In this document: positions 1 through 8,650 of the stretch, piece after piece | Layout of the letters: the number at the start of each line of letters is the position of its first letter | How positions within the stretch are numbered: position 1 is the stretch's first letter | Assembly (NCBI RefSeq): GCF_024138675.1 | Contig: NZ_CP090959.1 | Span: 3,460,001 to 3,524,000, forward strand | Direction of reading: 5' to 3' | Source: Simiduia sp. 21SJ11W-1 | Lineage (GTDB): Bacteria > Pseudomonadota > Gammaproteobacteria > Pseudomonadales > Cellvibrionaceae | DNA: 64,000 nt | Position numbers and translations under genes: made by a program | The notes under the pieces: model-generated | What the model was told of the DNA's origin: nothing | Database searches by the model: none | Seen by the model: only the letters and a program-made list of their open reading frames with translations

Positions 1-1184
1 ACGCCCTCACGCTTACAGAGGCGGATAAGGCCGCCGTTGCCAGTGTGCCCGCAACTGAATTAGCCGTTGCCCCCGAGCCAGACTGGCAAGAATTTACCGT
101 GCGCAGCGGCGATAACCTGTCGTTGATTTTCCAGCGCGCAGGCCTGAACGACCGGGAAATGTACGAGGTAATTGCCAATAAGGCCGCAGCCGACTCCCTG
201 AAGCGCCTGCACCCGGGCCAGACCTTAGGCTTTCAGCTAGCTCCGGACGGCAAGCTTGCGCGCCTGAAGTACCAAACCAATCGCCTTTCACATGAAATTT
301 ACGAGCGCACCGAAGGCGGCTTCAAGCGCGACGAGATCACCCGCACACCCGATTTAATTACTGCGTTTCGCCATGCCGACATCACCAGCTCCCTGTTTTT
401 GGCAGGCCAGTCGGCAGGCATGGAACCCAGCCTGATCATGGAGCTCGCCAACATTTTTGGTTGGGATGTGGATTTCGCACTGGATATTCGCGCGGGCGAC
501 AGCTTTAGCCTGGTGTATCAAGAGCGCTACCTGGACGGCGAAAAGCTCGATAACGGGGCCATACTGGCTGCAGAATTTGTTAATCAGGGCAAAAAATTCC
601 GCGCGGTACGCTACACGGACCTCAATGGCAACTCCCACTACTACACCCCAGAGGGTGACAGCATGCGCAAAGAGTTTTTGCGCACGCCGGTGGATTTCGC
701 CCGCATCAGCTCGCACTTTAACCTGAGGCGCAAGCACCCGGTGCTGCACAGCATTCGCGCACATAAAGGTACCGATTATGCAGCCTCGCGCGGCACCCCC
801 ATCCGTGCAACCGGCGATGGCAAGGTGATTCACGCTGGCCGCAAGGGCGGCTACGGCAATGCAGTGATCATTCAGCACGGCCAAACCTACCGCACCCTGT
901 ATGCCCACATGAGCAAGTTCGCCCGCGGCGTGCGCCATGGTAGCCGGGTAAAACAGGGCCAGATCATCGGTTACGTGGGGTCAACGGGGCTGGCCACCGG
1001 GCCACACCTGCACTACGAATTTTACGTAAATGGCGCGGTGCGCAACCCCGTTACCGTACCGCTACCCAAAGCTAACGCGGTTGCCAAGGCAGAAAAAGCG
1101 CGCTTCTTCGCACAAACCGCTACCGCCCTAGCCACACTGGAAGACTACCAGCGCAGCTCGCAGCTGGCTCAAGTAAACCAATAG
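1..1184 (+). CDS. M23 family peptidoglycan DD-metallopeptidase (5' partial)
   Basis: The reading frame is open to the left window edge (codons from position 3), so the start, and any signal or membrane anchor, lies outside. The visible protein has an OapA/LysM-like N-terminal part (VRSGDNLSLIF), a middle Csd3-like domain, and a C-terminal M23 peptidase domain at about 690-1060 with the zinc-binding pattern H-x4-D (HKGTDYAA), LYAHMS and GPHLHYEF. Family knowledge: these are periplasmic endopeptidases that cut peptide cross-links in peptidoglycan. In Pseudomonas the equivalent gene lies between tyrS and anmK close to erpA; here anmK is absent and an unknown gene follows. No convincing U-tract terminator follows the stop, only a GC-rich hairpin at 1193-1213. 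Confidence 0.9.
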   Translation, partial: ALTLTEADKAAVASVPATELAVAPEPDWQEFTVRSGDNLSLIFQRAGLNDREMYEVIANKAAADSLKRLHPGQTLGFQLAPDGKLARLKYQTNRLSHEIYERTEGGFKRDEITRTPDLITAFRHADITSSLFLAGQSAGMEPSLIMELANIFGWDVDFALDIRAGDSFSLVYQERYLDGEKLDNGAILAAEFVNQGKKFRAVRYTDLNGNSHYYTPEGDSMRKEFLRTPVDFARISSHFNLRRKHPVLHSIRAHKGTDYAASRGTPIRATGDGKVIHAGRKGGYGNAVIIQHGQTYRTLYAHMSKFARGVRHGSRVKQGQIIGYVGSTGLATGPHLHYEFYVNGAVRNPVTVPLPKANAVAKAEKARFFAQTATALATLEDYQRSSQLAQVNQ

Positions 1185-1427
1185 CCCGCAGCGCTGGCCG
1201 GGCACCGGCCGGCGCCATCTCACCTTAAGTCAATAGGCCACTTGGCCAGCCCAACTTAGCCCGTCTGGCCAATGAACCCTTGCGCTGCACTGGGCTACAC
1301 TCCTACCTGCGGCTAACCAAATGTACATAGCCAAGCGGGGCCAGAACTGACAGCCCACCTGCCAAATCAACCACCGAGCAGTGACCCACCAGTCACAAAT
1401 GTTCAAATAATGTACAGCGGATTTGCG

Positions 1428-1433
1428 TATAAT
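1428..1433 (+). promoter_or_regulatory. putative -10 box upstream of the 1464 gene
   Basis: A perfect TATAAT lies 31 bp upstream of the ATG at 1464. No good -35 is visible at 16-18 bp. A small dyad, GTGAC-N6-GTCAC (1381-1396), lies further upstream and could be an operator. Inference from motif only. Confidence 0.4.
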
Positions 1434-1463
1434 GCGCGCCCCGCTCACAACCAAGATGGAAAT

Positions 1464-2369
1464 ATGTTGCTTTTACTTAAGTCTTTACGTGCATCACTGA
1501 TTGCAGTATCCGCCTGCTTATTTCTTGCCGCACCTGCTGGCGCACAGTCGCTGGAGAGCATCAACGGTGAGCGCAAGAAAATCAATTCTACCCTCGCCCA
1601 GCACGAAGAGCGCCTGCAATACCTGGTAGATCGCATTGAGCGCACCAAAGAAGAGGTGGCAGAGGCACGCACAGAACTGGCCGAGCAAGAAAGCGCACTG
1701 GGGGAGGCCATCGCCCAAGCGGAAGCTGATCCTGGCGATGTAAGCGCGCGTTCAGCAACTCTTGCGTCTATCCGCTATAACCGCAGCGAAGCCAAGCTTG
1801 AGCGCCTTCAAGATAGGCTCGATAGCGCCGTTGAAGAACAAGCAAGTATTCGCGCGCATCAAGTTGAATTACAGCAAGCGCTGTTGCAGTTGAACGCAGA
1901 AGAACAGCGCCTGAAAACAGCCGCCGCTGCGGCCGCAAAAGCTGCCGCCAAGCCCCAGCCTGTAGCCCAACCCAAAGCACCTGCAGCACCGGCGATTACA
2001 GTGGCGGCGCCCACAGCGCCCAAGCCCGCGGCCACCTGGCCCAGCACAGAAGATCAAAGCCCTGAGAGCGCAGCATTTGCCAAGCGCACATTGGCGGCTT
2101 TGGCAGCCAAGCCTGCAGGCGCGGCCCCAATGCAAAACGTGAAGCTCAACCACAACCGCGGCCGGGGTACCGAAACCTTTACTTACCTCGGTGATGACTT
2201 ATACCGGGTAAATATGAAACTTGAGGCCGGCATGTGGGGCTTTAAAGTGTATAACCAAACCTTCTGGATGAGCGTGCCTAAGGCCATGGCAGATCAAGAC
2301 TTTGTGTTGATCTACGATGTAACCGGCAAAGCCAAGCTGCACGTGTTTCCAGCCCGCTTGCTGAACTAA
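1464..2369 (+). CDS. Secreted coiled-coil protein of unknown function
   Basis: A 301-residue protein I do not recognise. The start was set at the ATG that opens a clear signal peptide (residues 1 to about 27, ending APAGA); the frame is open further upstream to 1410 but that part is not signal-like. Residues 30-155 are charged, heptad-like and probably coiled coil. Residues 155-200 form an Ala/Pro/Lys linker. Residues 230-301 look like a small folded domain rich in aromatic residues (MWGFKVYNQTFWMSVP). It sits where anmK is found in Pseudomonas. A predicted export signal plus coiled coil plus flexible linker suggests an envelope-spanning or peptidoglycan-associated role, but that is only inference. 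An intrinsic terminator follows. Confidence 0.75.
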   Translation: MLLLLKSLRASLIAVSACLFLAAPAGAQSLESINGERKKINSTLAQHEERLQYLVDRIERTKEEVAEARTELAEQESALGEAIAQAEADPGDVSARSATLASIRYNRSEAKLERLQDRLDSAVEEQASIRAHQVELQQALLQLNAEEQRLKTAAAAAAKAAAKPQPVAQPKAPAAPAITVAAPTAPKPAATWPSTEDQSPESAAFAKRTLAALAAKPAGAAPMQNVKLNHNRGRGTETFTYLGDDLYRVNMKLEAGMWGFKVYNQTFWMSVPKAMADQDFVLIYDVTGKAKLHVFPARLLN

Positions 2370-2382
2370 ACGCAGGCTCATT

Positions 2383-2412
2383 AAAAAAGGCGCCAACCAG
2401 GCGCCTTTTTTA
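2383..2412. terminator. Bidirectional intrinsic terminator
   Basis: Arms GGCGCC (2389-2394) and GGCGCC (2400-2405) are self-complementary around AACCA, flanked by an A-run on the left and a T-run on the right. It can therefore terminate both the plus-strand gene ending at 2369 and the minus-strand erpA operon ending at 2478. Confidence 0.85.
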
Positions 2413-2477
2413 TGCTTATGAACCGCAGCCTTTACAGCGGGCTCGCTTAGATACGCCTCGACTCTGGCGCCGCTGCC

Positions 2478-2831
2478 CTAAAGTGAAAAACTCGCGCCGC
2501 AGCCGCAGGTGCTGGTGGCATTGGGGTTTTGAACCACAAAGCGCGAACCCTGCAGGCCCTCTTCGTAGTCCACTTGCGAGCCCACCAGATAGGGGTAGCT
2601 CATGGCGTCTACCACAACCTTGATACCGTCTTTCTCTACAATGGTGTCGTCTTCTGCCAACTGCTCTTCAAAGGCAAAGCCGTACTGAAAGCCCGAGCAG
2701 CCACCACCGGTGACATACACGCGCAATTTGAGATCGGGGTTGCCCTCTTCATCAATCAGGCTGGCCACTTTGGCTGCGGCGCTGGCCGTGACATTCAGGG
2801 CTTGGGGGATAAATACTTCCGGGGCTGACAT
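2478..2831 (-). CDS. erpA: Iron-sulfur cluster insertion protein ErpA
   Basis: A 117-residue A-type carrier that accepts Fe-S clusters and passes them to target enzymes such as those of isoprenoid synthesis. Conserved cluster-ligand cysteines are seen in [10 protein letters not shown] and the C-terminal STCGCGASF. The ATG at 2831 (MSAPEVF) is chosen over upstream starts because a GGAGAAG ribosome binding site precedes it and it gives the usual family length. It is the last gene of a minus-strand run argC, DUF6776, bactofilin, erpA. Confidence 0.95.
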   Translation of the reverse strand: MSAPEVFIPQALNVTASAAAKVASLIDEEGNPDLKLRVYVTGGGCSGFQYGFAFEEQLAEDDTIVEKDGIKVVVDAMSYPYLVGSQVDYEEGLQGSRFVVQNPNATSTCGCGASFSL

Positions 2832-2899
2832 AACTTCTCCTGCAATCGCGCCGCCCTTTTGAGCGACGCGCTGCATCATTATCCGGTTAACCCAGTAAA

Positions 2900-3304
2900 T
2901 CAGTCAACTATAGCGGCACCCGGCGCCTTCGCGGGCACCTTTTCAGGCTCTGCAGGCTTGCTGGCCTGGGTGCCGTACACCAGGCTGCCGTTGACCTGCG
3001 AGCCCTTCACCATTTCAATCATGTGGTAGTGCACATTGCCCTCTACCACGGCTTTTGCCGCAAGCTCTATGTGCTTATCTGAATGTACGTTGCCCTGCAC
3101 CTGGCCGTTAATCATTACCAGGGGAGCGGTGATGTCGCCTTTCACACGGCCTTTCTCACGCACATTCACTTTGGCATCGCCCTTGCCATCGGCAATGATA
3201 TTGCCCTCTACTACCCCTTCAATCTCCAAGCTGCCGCTAAAATGTACATCACCAACAATTTTGGTGGCCTTGGAAATCAGCGTGGTTCCGCCAGATAAAC
3301 TCAT
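2900..3304 (-). CDS. Bactofilin (polymer-forming cytoskeletal protein)
   Basis: 134 residues. The central region is a run of short beta-helical repeats typical of bactofilins ([22 protein letters not shown], continuing through residues 15-110), with a Pro/Ala/Lys-rich disordered tail. Bactofilins polymerise without nucleotide and scaffold cell-wall or polar proteins under the inner membrane. The gap to DUF6776 upstream is 21 bp, and a GGTAGAGAG ribosome binding site precedes the ATG. In relatives this gene also lies between DUF6776 and erpA. Confidence 0.92.
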   Translation of the reverse strand: MSLSGGTTLISKATKIVGDVHFSGSLEIEGVVEGNIIADGKGDAKVNVREKGRVKGDITAPLVMINGQVQGNVHSDKHIELAAKAVVEGNVHYHMIEMVKGSQVNGSLVYGTQASKPAEPEKVPAKAPGAAIVD

Positions 3305-3325
3305 AACTCTCTACCTATTTCTGGG

Positions 3326-4066
3326 TTAGCTCTCTTCAACTAACCATCCAAATTTCTTTTCTACCGTGGCGCCATTAGAGCCACGCGCTTTAGCAACAAT
3401 TTCAATACGCATGGGCTCAAAACCCACGGGTAAGACAAGCTCGCCTTCAATATTCTGAAAATAGCGAAAACCCAGACGAATATCTGTGGTGCTTACCGCA
3501 TCAGACACATCCTTAAGCGCCAAACTCATGGGCAGGCCACCCTGGCGCCCAACAATGGTGAAGTTCACATGGCCAGACAACATTTTGTGATTGGTTGCCA
3601 GCTGCTGAATTACCAATTTGTAATTGAAACGGCGCTCTTCACCCGTGGAAATCACGTTGAGCGAGCCAATAGTGAGCCCCTGTTTGTCGGCCGAGGGCAT
3701 CATCAAGCCACGATAGAAGGTGATGTCTTCCTGCAGCTCGGCAATTTCAGCCTTGAGGCGAATCACCTCGTTGCGCACGTCTTCGCTGGCGGCTTTATCT
3801 ACCTGTGAGCCCAACTTTAGATTGGCCACTTCCTGCCGCAGGGCTTCTGCTTCCGCGCGGCTTTCACTCAAAGCCTGCTCGAACTGGTCGCGCTCACCCA
3901 GCGCTTGTGCCTGGTATTTCAACGCCTCACTGGTGCCATACCAGTGAGCGGCATACACAGCCAGTGCCGCGATCAGCAGCGCCAACAGCCGCCGCGACCA
4001 ACGCAGCCACGGGCGGTAGGGTACTACTTCAAGCCGATACTGCTTGCTGCCTTTGACAGCACTCAT
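3326..4066 (-). CDS. DUF6776 family membrane protein
   Basis: 246 residues. The layout is a short cytoplasmic N-terminus, one transmembrane helix (about residues 24-44), a coiled coil (about 50-118) and a C-terminal beta-rich periplasmic-type domain (about 130-246). The family is conserved beside argC and bactofilin in Pseudomonas-like bacteria; its function is not established. A single-pass protein with a coiled coil, directly upstream of the bactofilin gene, could be the membrane partner of the bactofilin filament. That is inference from linkage. Confidence 0.85.
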   Translation of the reverse strand: MSAVKGSKQYRLEVVPYRPWLRWSRRLLALLIAALAVYAAHWYGTSEALKYQAQALGERDQFEQALSESRAEAEALRQEVANLKLGSQVDKAASEDVRNEVIRLKAEIAELQEDITFYRGLMMPSADKQGLTIGSLNVISTGEERRFNYKLVIQQLATNHKMLSGHVNFTIVGRQGGLPMSLALKDVSDAVSTTDIRLGFRYFQNIEGELVLPVGFEPMRIEIVAKARGSNGATVEKKFGWLVEES

Positions 4067-4091
4067 GAAATTCTCCTCATGGGTTTACTTA

Positions 4092-5132
4092 TCAAGGAAG
4101 TAACGCGGGGCTGTTAAGTCCCAGCGTTTCATCGAATCCGAACATGATATTCATGTTTTGAATAGCCTGCCCGGACGCACCTTTGGTTAGGTTGTCGATT
4201 ACCGACATCACCACAACGGTATCACGCTGTTGCGGGCGGCATACGGCAATGCGGCACATGTTGGACGATTTCACGCTGCGGGTTTGCGGGTGACTGCCGG
4301 CAGGCAATACATCCACAAACGGCTCATTGGCATAGCGCTCTTCGAACAGCGCCTGTAAATCGCCCGCGTTACCACGCAAGGTTGCATAAAGGGTTGCGTG
4401 AATACCGCGCACCATTGGCAGCAGGTGCGGTACAAACGTAAGCCCGATGCTGCCACTACCGGCAGGCAACACAGCGCGCAGGCCTTGCTCGATTTCCGGC
4501 AGGTGGCGGTGCCCTGCTGCGGCATAGGCTTTAAAACTGTCTGCGGTTTCAGATAACAAATTATCAATACTGGCCTGGCGTCCGGCGCCGCTGGTGCCAC
4601 TGGCGGCGTTGGCAATCAGCCGCTCGGGTTGCACCAGGTTATTTTCCAACAGCGGAATAAAGCCCAGCTGGGTCGCCGTGGGGTAACAGCCCGGGCAGGC
4701 CACCAAATCGGCATCGGCAATGAGGTGGCGATTCACCTCTGGCAGGCCGTATACGGCTTTTTCAATCAGCGACGGGCAACCGTGCGGCTTACCATACCAA
4801 GAGGCCCAAAGCTCGGCATCTTTAATTCTAAAATCTGCCGACAGATCCACTACGCGGGTTCCGCGGTTCATCAAATCGGGCATCATGGCCTGCGCCACAC
4901 CGTGCGGCGTGGCAAAAAACACCACATCACATTCGCCCAGCTGATCGGGATCTGGCACAGAAAACGCGAGGTCGTAATGGCCGCGCAGGTTAGGGAATAA
5001 TTGTGATACTTGCACGCCTTCTTCAGCGCGCGAGGTAATGGTAGTGACCTTTACCTTTGGGTGGCTGGCCAAAAGGCGCAATAATTCGACGCCCGTGTAT
5101 CCGGTACCGCCGACAATGCCGACTTTAATCAC
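4092..5132 (-). CDS. argC: N-acetyl-gamma-glutamyl-phosphate reductase
   Basis: 346 residues, full length. It catalyses the NADPH-dependent reduction of N-acetylglutamyl phosphate to the semialdehyde, the third step of arginine synthesis. The nucleotide-binding motif [14 protein letters not shown] is at residues 8-21 and the catalytic Cys149 is in [11 protein letters not shown]. It heads the minus-strand run toward erpA with a 25-bp gap to the DUF6776 gene. Divergent from the chloride-channel gene; the shared upstream region contains a TATAAT at 5171-5176. Confidence 0.97.
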   Translation of the reverse strand: MIKVGIVGGTGYTGVELLRLLASHPKVKVTTITSRAEEGVQVSQLFPNLRGHYDLAFSVPDPDQLGECDVVFFATPHGVAQAMMPDLMNRGTRVVDLSADFRIKDAELWASWYGKPHGCPSLIEKAVYGLPEVNRHLIADADLVACPGCYPTATQLGFIPLLENNLVQPERLIANAASGTSGAGRQASIDNLLSETADSFKAYAAAGHRHLPEIEQGLRAVLPAGSGSIGLTFVPHLLPMVRGIHATLYATLRGNAGDLQALFEERYANEPFVDVLPAGSHPQTRSVKSSNMCRIAVCRPQQRDTVVVMSVIDNLTKGASGQAIQNMNIMFGFDETLGLNSPALLP

Positions 5133-5359
5133 AATTGCACTCCCCTCGAAAAACTCTAGGCTGAATTACGTATAATAGAGGCAGGCTGCAACAAGCGAAA
5201 GTTGCTTTTGCCAAATTCACCCTGCACTGCACATTTCGCGTACAGCCAGCGCATTTGCCCGCATCGGCAGAAATCATCTGCGCACAGTGCATTTTTACGC
5301 TGCAAGCCCTAGGCTTTGCATTGCTCAACACTCATCACAATAAGGTAAGCCGCCGCCCC
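5133..5359. promoter_or_regulatory. Divergent argC / clc promoter region
   Basis: 227 bp between two divergent genes. The plus strand has a perfect TATAAT at 5171-5176, but no TTGACA-like hexamer at the right spacing, so I cannot assign a complete promoter to either gene. No ArgR-type box was recognised with confidence. Confidence 0.3.
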
Positions 5360-7111
5360 ATGCCCGCTAAACCCCTTAAGTACGCCCAGCAGTGGCTGGA
5401 TAACTTTCGGCTCAGGCTTGCCTATACCGATGCCCTGCCGCAACTGACGCTGTTGGGTTTAATCAGCGGGCTGGCCGCCGCCGGGGTGATTATTTTGTTT
5501 CGCCTGGCCATAGATGAGCCGCTCGACTGGCTATTGCCCCATGGCCACGATGACTTTGAATCACTGCCGCGCATCTGGCACTTTGGCCTGCCTTTATTAG
5601 GTGGCCTGTTACTCGCACTGTTTTTTCATTGGCTGGAGCCACGCTACCGGGCGGTGGGTGTCACCCATGTGCTCGACCGGCTGCACTCACACCAGGGGCA
5701 TATGTCGTCGCGCAATATGTGGGCGCAATTTTTTGGCGGCTTGATTTGCCTGGCCAGCGGTCAGTCGGTGGGCCGCGAGGGGCCGGCCGTACACATGGGC
5801 GCCGCCAGTGCCAGCATCATCGGGCGCTGGTTTCGGCTGCCCAACAACAGCATGCGCACGCTCGTGGCTTGCGGCGTGGCGGCGGCTATTTCCGCCTCGT
5901 TCAACACCCCCATGGCCGGCGTGATTTTCGCCATGGAAGTGGTGCTGATGGAATACACCATTACCGGCTTTTTGCCAGTTATATTGGCTTCTGTATCCGG
6001 CGCGATGCTCAGCCAGATTTTTTTCGGCCGTGAAATTGCTTTCGCCGTGCCCAGCATTCACATGAACAGCCTGTGGGAGCTGCCCTACATTGCCTTTGGT
6101 GGCCTGGTGATTGCGCTGATTTCTTCGCTGTTTATCCAGCTGGTGGTCAAGCTCGTACCATTGCAGCGCAAGGCCGTGGCCGGGCGCATGATCATGGCGG
6201 GGCTGATCACGGGCATTGCAGCCTTTTGGGTGCCAGAAATCATGGGGATTGGTTACGATACCGTCGATCACGCCATGCGTGGCGAGCTCACCGTGCAAGC
6301 ATTGCTGTTAATTGTTTGCGTAAAGCTCATCATTACCGCCACGGTATTTGGCCTGGGCATCCCCGGCGGCTCTATTGGCCCCACGCTTTTTATGGGCGCC
6401 TGTATTGGCGGGCTATTGGGGCTGCTTGCACACCAGGTGGCACCGGAGCTGGCATCGTCGCCGGCGTTTTACGTGCTGCTTGGCATGAGCGGTATGATGG
6501 CCGCCGTGCTCAATGCCCCCCTTGCAGCCTTGCTGGCATTGTTGGAGTTAAGTGCCAGCCACACAATTATTTTCCCGGGCATGTTGATGGTGGTTATCGC
6601 CTGTATTACCACCCGGGTACTGGTGCGTAACAACGGCTTGTTCCAGGAGATTCTGGCGGCCCAAGGCAAAAAAGCGCGCACCGGCCTGGCCGGCCAGATT
6701 CTGGCGCGCGTGGGCATTGAAAGCGTGCTGGAGCGGAACTTTGTCACCTGCGACAGGCGCCAGTTTTACGATGACCTGCGCAAGCTCCTGGCAGCACAGC
6801 CCGAGTGGCTACTGGTGGATGAACTGGATGGCAAAAAGTTTTTGGTGCGCCCGGCCGACGTGGCCCAGTATCTGGAAGATGCCCCCATGGAAGAGCTCAC
6901 CCTCGAACGCGAGGTAGACTTGCTGAAAATTCCCGCCAAGCGATTGGAACTCACACCCATTCACTCGCGCGCCAATTTATTTGAAGCACAAATGCTCCTA
7001 CAGCAAACCCGCGCCGATGCCCTGTATGTGCAACGCAGCGGAGCGCCGCTGCTGTCGTCGGCTATTGGTATCGTCACGCGCCACGCGATCAACAGCTACT
7101 ACCAAATTTAA
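5360..7111 (+). CDS. ClC-family chloride channel / H+:Cl- antiporter
   Basis: 583 residues. Start at the ATG at 5360, preceded by AAGGTAAG. The ClC signature GREGPAVHMG (gating Glu140) and the later GLGIPGGSIGPTLFMG are intact. The first family motif is GVTHV rather than GSGIP, as in ClcB-like members. About ten or more hydrophobic helices are followed by a C-terminal soluble region (about 455-583) resembling a CBS pair. Family knowledge: moves chloride across the inner membrane, often with proton exchange, for acid response. The gating glutamate suggests an exchanger rather than a pure channel, by inference. Confidence 0.92.
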   Translation: MPAKPLKYAQQWLDNFRLRLAYTDALPQLTLLGLISGLAAAGVIILFRLAIDEPLDWLLPHGHDDFESLPRIWHFGLPLLGGLLLALFFHWLEPRYRAVGVTHVLDRLHSHQGHMSSRNMWAQFFGGLICLASGQSVGREGPAVHMGAASASIIGRWFRLPNNSMRTLVACGVAAAISASFNTPMAGVIFAMEVVLMEYTITGFLPVILASVSGAMLSQIFFGREIAFAVPSIHMNSLWELPYIAFGGLVIALISSLFIQLVVKLVPLQRKAVAGRMIMAGLITGIAAFWVPEIMGIGYDTVDHAMRGELTVQALLLIVCVKLIITATVFGLGIPGGSIGPTLFMGACIGGLLGLLAHQVAPELASSPAFYVLLGMSGMMAAVLNAPLAALLALLELSASHTIIFPGMLMVVIACITTRVLVRNNGLFQEILAAQGKKARTGLAGQILARVGIESVLERNFVTCDRRQFYDDLRKLLAAQPEWLLVDELDGKKFLVRPADVAQYLEDAPMEELTLEREVDLLKIPAKRLELTPIHSRANLFEAQMLLQQTRADALYVQRSGAPLLSSAIGIVTRHAINSYYQI

Positions 7112-7171
7112 CCACCCCTTTAATTTACCTAACTGCCTGAGCGCCCTAGGCGCCGGGCTTGGAGTAACTAG

Positions 7172-8068
7172 ATGCAACACATTGAAATGGCCGAAGGGCT
7201 TACATTTTCTCGGCTGATTTATGGCTGGTGGCGGCTCATGGATTGGAACATGAGCACCCGCGACATAAGCGCGCGTATCGACGAGTGCCTGGCATTGGGC
7301 ATTAGCACCCACGATCACGCCGACATCTACGGTGAGTACCAGTGTGAAGCAGCCTTTGGCGAAGCGCTGAAAGCCACGCCGTCACTGCGCGATAAGCTCC
7401 AGCTGGTCACCAAATGCGGGATTCAGCTGGTGAGCCCGCGCCGCCCCATGCACAAGCGCAAAAATTACGACACCGGCTACCAGCACATTGTGGCCAGCGC
7501 CGAGCAATCGCTGAAAAGTTTGCACACGGATTACATCGACGTGCTGCTCATTCACAGGCCAGATCCGCTCATGGATGCCGACGAAATGGCGCGCGCATTT
7601 ACCGATTTGAAAGCCCAGGGCAAGGTGCGCCACTTTGGCGTTTCCAACTTTACCGCCAGCCAGTTTGCGCAACTGCAAAGCCGGCTGAGCGAGCCACTGG
7701 TAACCAACCAACTTGAAATTTCGGTGTTGCACCACGCAACCTTTGCAGACGGCAGCCTTGATCAAGCCCAAACATTGCGCCGCCCGCCTATGGCCTGGTC
7801 GGCCCTGGCTGGTGGGCGTTTATTCAGCGGCACAGATGCGCGCGCAATCGCAGTGCGCGAATGCCTGCAGCAATTAACTGACAACTATCAATGCAGTGTT
7901 GATCAACTGGCTTTAGCTTGGCTGCTTAAACACCCCGCCAACATATTACCCATTGTGGGCAGTGGAGCGAGTGCGCGCGTGCAATCGGCCTGGGCGAGCC
8001 TTAACATCGAGCTTAGCCGCGATGATTGGTACACAATCTGGGAGGCCAATGGCGGTGAGCTGCCTTAA
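7172..8068 (+). CDS. Aldo/keto reductase (YdhF-like)
   Basis: 298 residues of TIM-barrel AKR type. Catalytic tetrad residues are seen in HADIYGEY (Asp and Tyr), VTKCGI (Lys) and LLIHRPDP (His). The C-terminal NADPH-binding signature appears in LPIVGSGASARVQS. A GGAG ribosome binding site is 8 bp before the ATG. It reduces aldehydes or ketones with NADPH; the physiological substrate is unknown. It closely follows the ClC gene and precedes hemJ by 42 bp, so these may be co-transcribed. Confidence 0.92.
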   Translation: MQHIEMAEGLTFSRLIYGWWRLMDWNMSTRDISARIDECLALGISTHDHADIYGEYQCEAAFGEALKATPSLRDKLQLVTKCGIQLVSPRRPMHKRKNYDTGYQHIVASAEQSLKSLHTDYIDVLLIHRPDPLMDADEMARAFTDLKAQGKVRHFGVSNFTASQFAQLQSRLSEPLVTNQLEISVLHHATFADGSLDQAQTLRRPPMAWSALAGGRLFSGTDARAIAVRECLQQLTDNYQCSVDQLALAWLLKHPANILPIVGSGASARVQSAWASLNIELSRDDWYTIWEANGGELP

Positions 8069-8110
8069 CCGTGAACGCAACCAATATCCACCTGAATTAA
8101 GGAAGCCTTT

Positions 8111-8533
8111 ATGCTTTGGGTTAAAGCCTTTCACCTGATTGCGGTTATTTGCTGGTTTGCGGCACTGTTTTACCTGCCGCGCCTGTTTGTGTATCACGCC
8201 ATGAGTGAAGACGCCATCAGCCGCGAGCGCTTCATCATCATGGAGCGCAAACTCTACCGCGGTATTGCCACCCCCAGCATGGTGGCCACACTGCTACTCG
8301 GGCTTTGGTTGTTGCACTTTAACCCCGCCTATTACATGGCCAGTGGCTGGATGCACGCCAAACTGAGCTTGGTGGCACTGTGCGTGGTGTACCACTTCTA
8401 TTGCCGACATTTTATGGTGCAACTGCGTGAGAACCGCTGCCAGAAAAGCCACACCTTTTTTCGTATCTTTAACGAACTGCCGGTATTTTTGCTGATACCC
8501 ATCGTGATTCTTGTGGTGGTGCGGCCGTTTTAG
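8111..8533 (+). CDS. hemJ: Protoporphyrinogen IX oxidase HemJ
   Basis: 140 residues, four predicted membrane helices, UPF0093/HemJ family. Conserved features are the N-terminal KAFHLIAVICWFA with the family histidine, and the KLYRG segment after the second helix. It oxidises protoporphyrinogen IX to protoporphyrin IX in the inner membrane, the penultimate haem step. In relatives it lies near argC and hemL, as here. Confidence 0.93.
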   Translation: MLWVKAFHLIAVICWFAALFYLPRLFVYHAMSEDAISRERFIIMERKLYRGIATPSMVATLLLGLWLLHFNPAYYMASGWMHAKLSLVALCVVYHFYCRHFMVQLRENRCQKSHTFFRIFNELPVFLLIPIVILVVVRPF

Positions 8534-8600
8534 CCCACAAGCCCTGCCACTGGCTTGGCTAGAAGCCCCTCACAAAGGGCGCTGAAATCCGGCAGATCAG

Positions 8601-8610
8601 CACAGCTGTG
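8601..8610. promoter_or_regulatory. Perfect 10-bp palindrome upstream of the ThiD-like gene
   Basis: CACAGCTGTG is self-complementary and lies immediately before a possible -10 (TTAGACT) and the 12-bp hairpin of the ThiD-like gene. It could be an operator half-site; motif evidence only. Confidence 0.3.
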
Positions 8611-8614
8611 TTAG

Positions 8615-8643
8615 ACTCAGGGGTAGGTTTTCTACCCCTGAGT
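8615..8643 (+). promoter_or_regulatory. 12-bp hairpin masking the ribosome binding site of the ThiD-like gene
   Basis: Perfect 12-bp arms (8615-8626 and 8632-8643) flank a GTTTT loop. The right arm ends 7 bp before the ATG at 8651 and contains the only SD-like bases (GAG at 8640-8642). There is no U-run, so it does not look like a terminator; occlusion of translation initiation is the better reading. Confidence 0.6.
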
Positions 8644-8650
8644 TACGCTT

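Noticed and set aside
354-938. Long minus-strand ORF inside the M23 peptidase gene
   Set aside because: It is a GC-rich shadow of a gene with clear catalytic motifs and has no ribosome binding site or family pattern.
1193-1213. GC-rich hairpin after the M23 gene as terminator
   Set aside because: Strong stem, but no U-run follows; it could be a chance structure in GC-rich DNA.
8534-8650. TPP riboswitch before the ThiD-like gene
   Set aside because: No CTGAGA-type thi-box was seen; only a simple hairpin.
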